DNA from: Prinia subflava
Taxonomy: Eukaryota > Chordata > Aves > Passeriformes > Cisticolidae
Length of the DNA stretch: 64,000 bases
Direction of reading: 5' to 3'
Assembly: GCF_021018805.1 (NCBI RefSeq)
Contig: NC_086253.1
Span: forward strand, 33,410,083-33,474,082
Part shown: positions 36,606 through 48,335 of the stretch, piece after piece
Layout: every line of letters starts with the position of its first letter
How positions within the stretch are numbered: position 1 is the stretch's first letter
Program-made: the position numbers and the translations under genes
The notes under the pieces: generated by a model
Databases searched by the model: none
The model's input: the letters and a program-made list of their open reading frames with translations, nothing else
Told to the model about the DNA's origin: nothing

Positions 36606-39600
36606 TCTCTCATTTTTAATCTTTCAGAAGCCCCAGATGGCATGGGTTTGATAGGTGAATGTGACCTCCCAGAGTGAGCAATTAACATAAGCTGCCTTTA
36701 CAATTTCTGGAGCACCCATCCAAGAAGATGGGAAGTGCTGTGCTTGAGGCAGCTTGAGGTGGAAAGAGTAACTAGAACTCAAAGGTGACTTATTCAAGTT
36801 TGGCTCAAATGTAGAGGTTGGGAGCTGGGGCACCTCTTCATCTGTTGTTCCATGGCTGTGCTTTGAACAAGTTACCTCGTGGAAGGGATCTTGTGAAAAT
36901 CCATCCGCCCACCCAGTGCAAGCTTGGCTGTACTTCCCCCATTCCTCAGAGATCTCCATGTGGCTTGCATGCAGTTTCCTTGTCTGGAAAAATCTCATTT
37001 TGCAGTTTCAACCAATTAATGGAATGAATCAGAAGTCAAGTTAGCATTGTCCAGGGCATTCAACATTACTACATGATGGCGAGTTCTGATTCCTGGGAAG
37101 CTGTAGTTAATCCAAGTAAGGGTGCACAATGACTTGCATGGTTGTGGTGGTGGGCAGATCGTGTCCATTGCAAAGCGCTGTGCACTTCAGGCTGGAACAG
37201 ACAGAATTTGAGTGCTCTCACCTTTGCAGTTTTTTAAGCTATTGGATGAGACACAGATTGATTCAGGTACGTAAAATACATGGACAGAGTTCCTTTCAGA
37301 TGTGATTACCATTCTCATACCATCCTGACAGGTATGTGAGCTGAGAGCAGAGTATATTAAGCTGATGATCAATAACATGCAAAAAAATGGCTGTGTCACA
37401 GGGAGATATGCTAGCTATTGGAAAGGGAAAATAAACAGAAGAATTTTGCTGTGTTCTTAACATGATCCTACAGTTCCATCACAGGTCCGTGTAATTTTGT
37501 CACCCATGGCCTGGGGAGACAAGGTTAGAGCTTTGGTTAGACTTGGAAGTAAGACGAATGCCTAAGCAGTATTTGGAGTGGGACTAAAAACTTGCAAGGG
37601 TTAAAATTCTGTATGTAAACTTCCTAGGTTTTGTCCCTTTCATTTGGTCATGCATTTACCTTTCCAGTTTCTTATTTTCCAAGGCTAATTCAGGTGCCTA
37701 TATGGAGCCTGTCCCCCAACAGGGCTGCCAGAGCAGAGTGAGGGCTGAGTTGTCTTTTCTGTGTGTCCTGTCTGACTTGCCTTCAATAAAGCCAGCTGGT
37801 CACTGTGGTCAGAAGATGGTTGCCCAAGGGCTGCCCAGGGTATTCAAATGCTTGTTTGCAAAGTAAGGGCTACCACTTGCCAGGAGAAGAATTTGCTGCT
37901 CTTAGCATCACCTATCTGAAACTTAGGAGTAGGCAGCAGGGAAAGGCAGGCACCTTCAGCCTGACCCGTGAGCTTTACATAGCTGAAGAAAGTTAAGCAA
38001 TCACATCTCGTCTCTGGTCGTTCCGTGTGACAGTGAACACCAGCATGCAGATGGCCAGGCAACCTGGTTTGCTCTCCCCTTGATCCTTTGAGGAGGCAGC
38101 TGAGCTGCAAAACTACTGATCCCCACCCTGCTCCAGTAGCTGAGCAAGAGGAGACACACACACCCCCTCTGGGAACAGTGTGTATGCTTGGCAAAATCCC
38201 CTCTTCCCAGGGCTTGTACGTTTAGAACTTTTCCAAGAGGTATCCAAGCATGGGAGTTAGAGTGCATAACACTGATCCATCAAAGAGAGTAAACACCTTG
38301 CAAGGACAGTGACACCTCTGCAACGTGCTCAGACCAAATGCACCGTGGTGCATTGATGTAATGCAACAGAGGATTTCTTTGGGCTGGGACATCAGAAGTT
38401 CATTCTGAAATCCGGGGTTCAATTGCATTTGTTACCTGTGCTTGCACAAAGTCATAAAAACCATCCAGCCGTTGGTAGTATAACTGCCAGTTCAGCTCTG
38501 AAACACTGTGCCTGTCCATTAGCACTACAAGCAATACCCAGTTACTCTTGTGCAATTCTGGGATGTGCTCAGCTGACATGCCTGCAGGAATCTGATGGAG
38601 GCTGGGAGGGAGGTAAGGGAAAGCGGCTAAGGGAACCTGGGTTGTATCTATTCCCTTGCCAGAAAAGCTAAGACCAGTCAAATTTTTTGCAGGAGAGTTT
38701 ATGAATGATTATAAATTTTTCCTTGGTTTGGAAGGGGTCAAGACTACTACTACTTCCTCCTGTGAAGGTAGGATCACCCTTTCTATAACTCTGCTGAAGT
38801 AATGGGAAAGTGAGAAAGAGCACAAAAAAAAAATAAACTAATGTTCCCAAGCATAAGTTTATCCAGGTGTGCTTGAGTCACATAATGTTATAATCTAGAT
38901 TCCTGCTGAACATCCTCCTGGAGCCTGGCAATATTCTCACACAAAAAGATATTCAAATCCCATTCAAAATGATTCTGGGTGAGTCAGCTCAAAATTCCCC
39001 AGGACCAAGCCCTTTCTCATTTTTCTCCCAGCAGGTAGGGATATCTCAGTTCCTGTCTGCACGTCACCAGTGGCCACCCCATTCCCTCCCCTGCCTGCAC
39101 GCATCAACATCCGCACAGGCAGGGGAAGCGTGGTGCACAACCTCATGCACTGCACCTTTGTTGGGAGTTCCTGGGAGGCAGTAGCCATGCATAACCTGAA
39201 TATCTCTTCCCACAGGACTGCAAAATACATTCATTCTGCACTGGGATAAATGGGAGAAAGAAGTTTCTGTAGGAAGTGTGAAAATTGTCCATGCCAGTGC
39301 GTGCTTTGGCTTCCTCAGGGATCCTTGGAATCACCAAGGTTTGCTAAAGGGTTTCTGCCTGAGACAGCAAAAACCAGCTGGGTCTCCAAATCATTTCACA
39401 TTCATCTGAGATGTGTCTCTTTCTCTCTTCTTTCTCTCCCTCTCTGCTTGCTGCTGGGGTTTCACCCAAGTTTAGAACAGGTGCTGCTACATGTCCTTTG
39501 CTCCAATGTCTCCCTTCTTTTCACTAGCTTGCGTTGGTCACCTGGTAGGGGAGCCAAGAGGTGGTGGTGGCATGGGGCTGTGTGATGGTGGCCTTGGAAG

Positions 39601-41605
39601 GAGGTGGACTAGGGCCAGGGGCTGGGGCACTCATCTCACATCCTTAGATGCCTCAGGGAAACACTCCCTGCCCCTGTGGCCCTTCTGGCACCATCCCACT
39701 TGATAGTGCAAGTGGCAAGCCAAGTTGGTTTCATCCCTGCTGCCTTAGGTTAGCTGCTGTTGCAGTCTGTCTGTTAGTTACTTTCCCGGACTGGATTTGT
39801 TACAAGGGGTTAGTGAGGGGATTGCTGGCACATGTGTGGGTGTTTCTTGAGCCTGAGAGGGTGCAGTCTCCCTGGTGATGCTACAGCAGAAGAAACAGCC
39901 CAATGACCTTTCTGGTGAGTGCTTTGAGGGGGATTTCCGCCTCTGCAGTAACAGCAGCAGGTGCACAATGTTTCTGTCAACAACAATGAAAATAGTAGTG
40001 GGGAGGAAGGAAACCATGGGGACCACAAAATGGTGCTTTGCCCAGGACCCCAGACTTTCTGAGCAGGCAATGCAGTTGCACAAAGGCTTGGGATGCAAGA
40101 AATTCAGCTATGATACATTACAGCTCTTCAAATGAGCTTTTTCTTTCTGTGTGTGGCAGCTTTAAATAACTCAGCAAAGGCACAGAAAGCCCTGTCAAAG
40201 TTTGGTGTATTACTTTTTGATGAGTAACTGATGATAGGTAACTCCTTTGGGCATTACACACCCATGGTCTAAATAATTCAGCAGCAGCTAAAAGGTGTGT
40301 TGCCACGCTTCTCGCCTCTGCAACTCTAAGCACTGCCCAGCCTCCTCAGTGAATTTGTGTTCAGAGCTAATTTTGGACTGGTGCCAGAAGGTGAAATGTC
40401 ACTGGAAATAGCTCCTTGTTTTACACAGGGTAATATTGTTGTAGAGACAGTGGAGAGGAATCCGAGTCACTGATTTGATTTTAATTTTGTAAGGAGCACC
40501 TCCCTCAGACCTCTGTGCTGTAGCTGTTCTCTGGAGAGCACTTGCTGTGGTACTGCCTTCATTCCCTTCCCTCATTTGAGGTACAGTTTCTCAGCTGATT
40601 TATACACCTCATCTTGCCCTTTAAAGTGAGTGCCTTTGTATATGTTTCTCCAGACTGTTTCTTAGGAGAAGGTGAACTTTTAAGGTGTCTAAACCCAGGC
40701 AGCAGGATGGGGATTTGCCAAGATGCTGCATTATTAACCCCTCACATTTTCTGCCCTGAGACATGGGGGAGCAGCAGGAAGTTGGGCAGGTGCTATGTGC
40801 CCGTTTGAAGATGTTATCTCTCACAGTCAGTGTTGTCAAGTTTCAGTTTTCGGTAGTATTTTTACTCTCAGGCAATTTTTTTCCTGCCTTTCTTTCTTTC
40901 TTTCTTTCTTCTTCTTTTTTTTAAGAACCTAAATATTTGCTGCCACGCAATCCACTGTAACATTTTAAAGACCATTTTTTGTTTCTGTTGCACATGACAA
41001 GGGACATGTCTGTCAGATCCAGCAGCTGAATATATTTTCTGAATATAGTTCTCTTGAGGGCATGAAAATACAGACATACAGATATACAGATAGGGGTGTG
41101 GGCTTGTTTCTGGTGCAAACCCTCGAGAGATGATGGCTGTTAAAGCATGTTTTAGTGCCTGGATAGGTGTCTCAGTGCCCCAGGAGGCTGTGTCAAGCTG
41201 CCAGGTGGTCAAGACTTTTGTATGCACATTCAGCCACCTGGGTATTTGTGGGGCTCCTGCAGCCCAGCTCCTCCTGTCTTCATTTTTGTTTTCCATTTGG
41301 CTTCCCTTCACATCTTTGGTTCCTTTAATCAGGTTTCAGCCGTTTCACATGTGCACTATGTGACTCCTGCAGCTGGAGTCTGTCTCGAAATTTCCTTTCC
41401 AGTCTGGTTCTCCTTTATCCCTCCTCCCTGGCTGCCTTCCTGCCCTCTTCCCCCATCAGTCTGTAGGCCCTGCCAACCCTCCTCACCCCATGCTCCAATT
41501 TTCCCCAGCTGTATGACTTGGTGCTTTCATCCTCTCGTGAGAGGTCTCCAGCAGTGCTCTGGGCATCTGTAGGGAATACTTCAATCCTGCACCACCCTGG
41601 GGCAG
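36606..41605. other. Intergenic DNA downstream of IRF2
   Basis: No exon with convincing splice sites or protein similarity was found on either strand. A CTTT microsatellite lies at 40887-40922. An isolated AATAAA at 37785-37790 has no transcript that I can attach to it. The GC-rich stretch at 39.4-40.1 kb has several short open frames that look like chance. Confidence 0.6.
40887..40922. repeat. (CTTT)n microsatellite
   Basis: About six CTTT units followed by cttctt and a short T run. Confidence 0.92.
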
Positions 41606-41895
41606 TGTGCTGGGTTTGGCTGGGGCCAAAGTCTTGGACTAAATTAATTTAATGGACATTCTGTGGACACTTTATGGATTTTTTGCAGGGATGTTCCTAA
41701 GGGAATGATATTTGTGTTTTTCAAAGGATAGGAAGGGGGTAATGGTTAATTGGGATGTGTTGGGTACTGTGGGACCTAATCATGACATAAATGGTATGGG
41801 ATAAGGAGTGGAGAATGTGCCGGTTTTGGCTGGGGTAGAGTTGATTTTCTTCATAGTACTAGGAGGAGGCTATGTTTTGAATTTTGAACCAGAAT
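41606..41895 (+). mobile_element. LTR fragments, ERVL-like, songbird type
   Basis: Two places begin with a nearly identical LTR-like start: TGTGCTGGGTTTGGCTGGGG at 41606 and TGTGCCGGTTTTGGCTGGGG at 41816. The second continues through agagttgattttcttcatag and ggctatgttttg, which I recognise as the 5' end of abundant avian ERVL-type LTRs. No internal retroviral genes are present. The two starts are 210 bases apart, suggesting one LTR inserted in or duplicated beside another. Outer limits are uncertain. Confidence 0.55.
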
Positions 41896-42611
41896 CGCCC
41901 ATTGTGCCACCCAAGCCTTTTTTGCCTCCAGTGGACAGCCACACGATGCAAGAGAATAAACCAATCCACACGGGTTACATGAATCAAGGCCTGGGGCAGC
42001 CCTGGGTCACCAGTGTGGGGCTGTCCCCTACCCCAAAACACTGCCTTGCCCCTCCCAATGCAGCTCATGGAGATTGGGAGGTGTGCACCCACCAGCACCC
42101 ACCCGCACAGCCCTCCTGCCTTTGGGGTGCTGCACCCTCCCGTGGGTGCTGTGGTACCCCAGTGTGCACAGCCACATCCCTGCTGGCATGGGGGCAGAGG
42201 CCCTGCAGATGATGCCATTCCAAATGCCTTTCCCTAAAAGCCACTTCCCTGAGCTTCCGCTGCCCCGGCACATGCGGGGTGACTCATCCTTGTATTTGCG
42301 CTTTTTGCAGCTTCCTTTGGCATTTGCCACACTTTGCTGGAGAAAATGAGACAATTCCTGTTTTTCTGGAAGTCCTTAGGGTGCCAAGGCTCAGTGTGTT
42401 TTGGGAGAACATTGCTGCTCTGGTGACTGCTGTTTGGAGACACAAGTTCCTTGGTATCACAGAGAGACTTTGTGACCTTTTGATGTTTACTGGTAGAGGA
42501 AAATTTACAGGGAAAATGTAAATGGTGAGCAAGAGCAAAGCTGATACAAGACCTCTTTATGAGCCTTTCAAAGGGTTCTTCTAAAATGAATTATATAAAA
42601 TTAAATATAGA

Positions 42612-43055
42612 GAATAATAGAATCTCCTGAGGTTGAAGGGACCCACCAGGATCATCAGACTCCAACTCCTGAGCCTGCACAGGACAGCCTGCTGAAGAGT
42701 CTCACCATGTGCCTGACAGCATTGTCCAAACACTTCTTGAACTCTGGCAGGTTGGGGCTGTGATCACTTCCCTGGGGAGCCTGTTCCAGTGCCCAACCAC
42801 CTTTTGGGTGAAAAACGTGGGTTTTCTAGGTTTTCCTGATATTTAACCTAAACCTTCCCTGACACAGCTTCTGCCACTCCTGTTGGTCCTGTCACTGGTC
42901 ACCACAGAGACATCACTGCCTGGCTCTGCTTCCCCTCACTAAGAAGCTCTAGACCATGACAAGATTTCCCCTCACTGTCCTCTTTGCCAGGCTGAACAGG
43001 CCAAGTGACCTCAGCCACTCCTCACATGGCTTCCCCTCAAGGCCTTTCTACACAG
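42612..43055 (-). mobile_element. CR1 LINE 3' part, antisense
   Basis: On the + strand this reads as the complement of CR1: GAGGTTGAAGGGACCCACCA (3' tail), cattgtccaaacacttcttg, CTTCCCTGGGGAGCCTGTTC, CCAACCACCTTTTGGGTGAA, GTCCTGTCACTGGTCACCAC and GCTGAACAGGCCAAGTGACC. A short insertion near 42.81-42.83 kb interrupts it. The element breaks off near 43055 and is joined to a CR1 tail in the opposite orientation. Confidence 0.88.
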
Positions 43056-43228
43056 AGTGAATAGTTCTGAAATTAATTGTGTGTAAATGTAGCACTTAGG
43101 GACATTGTTTAGTGATGGGCTTGGCTGTTAGGTTAATGGTTGGACTTGATGATACATGAGTAAATGATCCTATGGCTAAAATATAAGTGCAAGCTTTCTG
43201 AAAGAAAAAAAAATTGAAATATCAGTTT
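43019..43228 (+). repeat. Left arm of a 210-bp near-perfect inverted repeat
   Basis: The segment spans the end of the antisense CR1 body, the sense CR1 tail and an A9-containing flank ending atatcagttt. It matches the reverse complement of 48126-48335 with only three mismatches that I can find (about 98.6% identity) and no gap. Homology stops abruptly at both ends. Confidence 0.93.
43056..43200 (+). mobile_element. CR1 3'-tail fragment, sense
   Basis: Contains tagcacttagggacattg, ttagtgatgggcttggctg and ggttaatggttggacttgat, the typical CR1 3' UTR, ending with atgatcctatgg. Its 5' side joins an inverted CR1 body. This junction also occurs, inverted, near 48.3 kb. Confidence 0.85.
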
Positions 43229-46200
43229 AGAATCACTTACCTACAGATCAAAAACTCACTCTGCCATGCCTGGTCCCTCATCTATTCTGAGGAGTCTACC
43301 TGGGGACCCACATGCCCTATGTCAGGCTGAATACATCCTCCCTTGGGGAATGCACCCAAATGTCCCAGCCAGCTCCTGCCACAGCTGCAGAATCAGTGTG
43401 GTGCTCCCAACAGGCACAGCAACTGGTAAACATGAGCGGGGGGTTTATGACACTGTGACACTTCACACAGCCAGGTGGCCACCTCTGCTGAAGTTATCCC
43501 CACCTGAGCTTGTTCATTTTATGGTTTTATGCTTTCAGGTTCCAGATGGGATAGAAGAAAAGCAAAACCAGAGCAGCATGACAAACAGTCGGGAATTACA
43601 TTTACAGCAAGTCCACATTTATTCATGGAAATTTGATTAACTGTGTTCTAAATAGTTTTACTTAAATCTCTTAAGTTTCCACAAGAATTAGGTCTTTAAA
43701 AGCAACCAGATAATACTAAATCAAGTTCACTGCAGGCTTAGCTGCAGGAACAAGTTATCCCATTCCCACTGATCCACTCTGACTGTGTGCAGCAAATGCT
43801 AATTTGAGGTAACAGCCTTGATGAAGGAAAAAAGGGGATTAGCTAAAGGAACCTCGATCCCAGTAAGTCAGAGTGATGTAATTTTTATTTAGATGCTTCA
43901 ATTAACCAAACACCATCCTCCTGTGTAAGGAAGCTTCTTGCTGCTCTGGGGGACTCAGAGCATTCGGGTGCACAACAGCGGCATCTGAGGCCACGTCATC
44001 AGAATTATTACCCCTCTCATTCTCTGTGCACAGAATCACCGCAGTCCACCAAGCTGAAATGGTGTCCCAGCTGGGTCACCTCAGGTGAAGCCAACAGGAT
44101 GTGCACTGGCCTGCCATCCCTTGGCAGCAGCACAAACATCCCCAGGGCACGGCGGGGGCTGGAGCCCGTGTCCGGCAGCAGCTGGCACCCTCTAGACAAG
44201 AGGGCTTCTTCTTTCTCCTGTGCTAAATGGCACACAATGCCAAGCCATTCAATTGCCTTACAAAAGAAAGCCTGGTCTCAGCAGGCATGGATCTGCCCAG
44301 GTAGTTTTGGTCCTCCCTTGGATGTTTCTTCGTGTGCTAACTTGAACTAAGTTGTTGCAAGGATAGGGTTCAGCTTCAAAGAGCAGTGTGAGGAAGAGCA
44401 AGCTGCCTGCCCCAAGCCAGTTGCTCCCAGTGGAGGAGGTGAAGGATTCAGGTATGGCTGTCAGGTCATCAGGTACGGCTCCAAAGCCCCCAGATGGATC
44501 TGTACCCTGCTGCAGACCAAGAATGGAACAAAAATGTGCTTGAGGGTTTCTAGAGAAGTGCTGTCATGGGCTCTGGGGGGGATGTCCTGCCTAGTACCTC
44601 TGCTGCTTTCCTAATGGCTTTGGTTGACCTAGAGACAAGAACGTGGTTTGTCTCTTAGAGCTACAACAGCTCTCATATTGTATATCCCTTAATATGTACT
44701 AAGTGACCCCTCAAGTTCCTTGTTAGGACAGAGACAGCAACAATATCCTCCAGGATATCCCCACATCAGCTCAGATGCTGGGGTACCTCTGCATCAGGGG
44801 CACAGGGTCTGAATGGCCATACCCTGATGTCCAGAGGGCTCAGGCTGTGGGAGCTGCTGTAACTCACAAGCCAATTGCATTCTTTGTAGACACTCTCCTT
44901 GCAGCAAACCAGGTCTGTTTGGCCAAAGCTCAGGTTACCTTTCTGAATGTTGTGTCAGTTTGAAAGGAGTGGGAATCCTCTTTTTTGGAAGGGTAAATCA
45001 TGCTGTTGAATTAAAAATTGTGCCAAATTTATGCTGAGAATTTTATCTGCCTAATTAAATTTGTATGCACCGGTTGAGGCCAGTTCTTCTGGATTTTTGG
45101 CAGAGGCCAAATTGATGAAGACCTTACTCTTAGTAGTGTCCACGGCCTTCAGCTTCATTTCCAGATCTTTTACATGCTCCTTATTGTAGCAGCAGCACCT
45201 TTCACAAAGTTCAGAGTCCTTCATTCAGGCAGTAATGTCCTTCAGCTGACAATCTGCACACCTTCTTACGCATCCAGAAAATGCCAGTAGCTGCTTTTGC
45301 CGCAGTGCTGCTCTGAAAACTCACACTTGATTGTTTCTTCAGTGGAAACCCCACACTGTCTATCATCTCTGCTTTCTAGGATCCAGGGCAGAGCCTGCCA
45401 CCTTGATCCAAGCTGCCTACCTTCATGCTTACAAAAAAACCCAGTATAAATACTGTGGCAACTTTTTAAAAGATGAAATACTATTCCTCTCTGACCCCAT
45501 TTCTGTTTAAAATCCTGCCAAACTGGGTGTCTCCTGCAAATATGGGTGCAGTTACTGTCAGATGGGCAATACTGCCCAACAGCATTGACCTTAACTCCAT
45601 TTTTGTCACAATTGGGCAGCAGTTTTGCAAAAGTCCAGCCACATCTTCCACTGAGACTGCACTCTCATTCTGCTTTTGTATATCTCTGGTAGGTGTTTCT
45701 GCTCTGCTTGGAGTGAAACTCCTTTTGTCATCGCTTTCCCTGACTGAGTAAATATGTACTCAGTGCCATGACATTGTTCTTTGGGCTTGGACTGTTTCCA
45801 GCTGATTAATTATTACAGCCATGTGGTAGTTTTTACAACAGGAGGACGGGGATGTGCGTCAGATTGCTGGCCCGAATGGACCTGGTATCCTGTCTCCAAG
45901 ATTTTGGATAAGTATTTGGACAAGATTATTGGAGCCAGGACAAGTGAATTTGCCTTGCCAGAGTGAATTTGCCCTTGGTAAATCTCCCTGCCATTTGCTA
46001 ATCAGGACTTTGAAGAGTTTGTGAGCTGGAGGTTGTATCCAAGTGATTATTTAATACCAATGGAGACACCTTGCACAAATGGGCGCTCCGATATTCTCTG
46101 GCAATGAGTTTCTTCATCCAGATATATGTTGCGTAAAGAAGTATCGCTCTTCAACTGCTTCAGAGGTATTGCCTGATAATTTAACCATAAAACAAGCATT

Positions 46201-48125
46201 CTGATTTTGTCAGATATGCAGGCTAGGGAAATGATGACATGCTCTGTATGTTCACATTTCCCAGAACAATGCGTTCACAAGGTTTGGGCACATGTTAAAT
46301 CTCAGTTACCTGGACAGATGCATTAGCAAGTGAAGTGTTCAGTGACACTCTCTGGGTACACATTACTGGTGCCACCTCTGCAGAAGCCCAGATGAGACCT
46401 ACAAAAATCGACTTTGCTGGGTCACTGGGTCACCAAATGGAGACAAGCTGTTGTCATTCCTCAGCGGTTCTCCCAGGAGAAGGGCAGCCAGGGAGCATAA
46501 GCTGGCACAAGCAGTGCTTTCAAACTGGAGCAGCCGAGCATGAGCTGCTGCATAACCCATCCCTGCTGCTTCTGGAAGCATTCTGGAGCTGCCTGCCATT
46601 GTGCTCCCTGCCCCACCATGGGCTGTGGCACTCTGCAAAGAGACCGCTCATGCAAATGTCTTCCACATCTGGATTTCCAACCACACAAAGAAAAAAGCCC
46701 ATTGTGTGCAATGAACAAACCTGTATTTGAGTTTTTTTAAAAAGCTTTTCTTTCAGATCACTCTCTGGTTTTCACTGAGGACTGCTACTTTCTTTCAAAG
46801 AGGAAGCGGCTGCTTAGGAAGGATTTGTTTTTGCAGTGAGGGGAAATTGCAGCACACTTGGCCACAGCTCGGCCCCGCTCTGCCTGGTCCAGAGAGCCCC
46901 GTGCCCAGAAGAGTCGTGTGTGCTGAGCCTGTGGGGTGGCACAGCCAGCACCCCTTCCCCTGGTGTGTGAGTGCCTGCACACAGGCTGTCCCTGCAGCGT
47001 GAGGGGCAGCAGGCTCTCTTTACCTTGTACCACTTGATAAAAAACAGAGATAAAAGGGAAATTTCTATGGTGACAAAGAGGGCCTGGAAACAAGTGTCGC
47101 TGTCGTCCAGGGGCTGTGAGTGGCACCCTGGACCCGGGGAGTCTCGCAAGCTTTAGCCAAAAGCCTAGACTTGACAGGGATGGGAAAGGGGAGGAGAGGA
47201 AGATAATACTGGATTGTTTCTATGTCCTTCTCTTTGGCAACCCTTTTTTTCCTACTTGAGTCAAAGCAGCCGCTGGGTTGAGAAGCTTTTGAGCAGGATC
47301 TACTAACTGCTATGCCACCTGCTTCTCCACAAACTTGGCAGAATCCAATTTTTTTACTTCTTATTCACAGGCTTTTCAGAGAAATAAACACAGGTAATCA
47401 ATTTTAACCAGAGATTTATTTCATCTCACTGCCTCACCAATATTCTGACCATTTCAGAGCTGTTGTGGATGAAATGCTGTTTCATTACACATGAATTACT
47501 CACAAACGTGAGGAGAGTTCCCACTATCCACCCTCACCTTCCACGGCAGTGGTCTGCATGTGTGCTGAGCCAGGGTGGCCACGGTGTCTGTGCCCAGACA
47601 GGTGCTCCGTGTGGCCTTGGGAACTGGCAGTGAGAAGGAGCACTCTGCACAGCAGCTGATTCCCAGGCTGTGTGCTGACAAGTGACCCTGGGGGCAAGGC
47701 CAGCACAGGGCTGAGGAGCAGGGCTCAGCTCCCTCTGGACACCCACGCCAGGTACTGCTCACTGCAGGGGCTGCCGGGCCGTGGCACGGGACAGGCACGG
47801 TGTGCTCGCCCTCCTGCCCCTCTGGTAGCCCTTTGCACAGGCCTGCTGAATGGACAGGAGGAGGGAAAAGAAGCAGGAACTTCTCTTTGGAATCACATCA
47901 TCCCAAAACTGAGAGAAGAAGCGAAAGTTGAATAAAAGGGACAGTTTTTAACAAAGGTTGTTGAACTTCCTAACCTCAGAGTGAGCAGTTCCCATGCAAC
48001 AGTCTGTGGAGGCATGGCTTGATTCAGTGCAACAGTTTCAGCTCCATATTTCCTGTCACTAATTTGTATTAATTACCAGCTGGCATTATGTGAATCATTC
48101 TCTTGATGTCTTCTAGTATGGAGGG
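43229..48125. other. Spacer between the inverted repeat arms
   Basis: 4897 bases with no recognised gene. The only protein-like signal is a broken fragment on the - strand at 45051-45340. The GC-rich part at 46.4-47.9 kb carries short open frames in all phases without recognisable content. Confidence 0.6.
45051..45340 (-). pseudogene. Broken coding-like fragment, cysteine-rich, unidentified
   Basis: Read on the - strand, 45340-45272 gives a 23-codon frame with KCEFSEQHC and SSYWHFLD. A one-base frame change leads into 45272-45051, which has RRCADCQLKD, an in-frame TGA (possibly a former TGG), SELCERC, KEHVKDLEMKLKAVDTTK and SKVFINLASAKNPEEL, ending at a natural-looking TAG. Paired Cys-x2-Cys spacing followed by a charged helix-like segment looks like real protein. 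I do not recognise the family. With one stop and one frameshift it would be a decayed retrocopy or gene relic; chance remains possible. Confidence 0.35.
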
Positions 48126-48335
48126 AAACTGATATTTCAATTTTTTTTTCTTTCAGAAAGCTTGCACTTATATTTTAGCCATAGGATCATTTACTCATGT
48201 ATCATCAAGTCCAACCATTAACCTAACAGCCAAGCCCATCACTAAACAATGTCCCTAAGTGCCACATCTACACACAATTAATTTTAGAACTATTCACTCT
48301 GTGTAGAAAGGCCTTGAGGGGAAGCCATGTGAGGA
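48126..48335 (-). repeat. Right arm of the 210-bp near-perfect inverted repeat
   Basis: Reverse complement of 43019-43228 with three base differences. At two of the three sites this arm keeps the CR1 consensus (gtgtagatgtggcactt on the - strand), so the left arm carries the derived bases. The CR1 body seen to the left of 43019 is not continued here, showing that this is a truncated copy of the composite. Confidence 0.93.
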
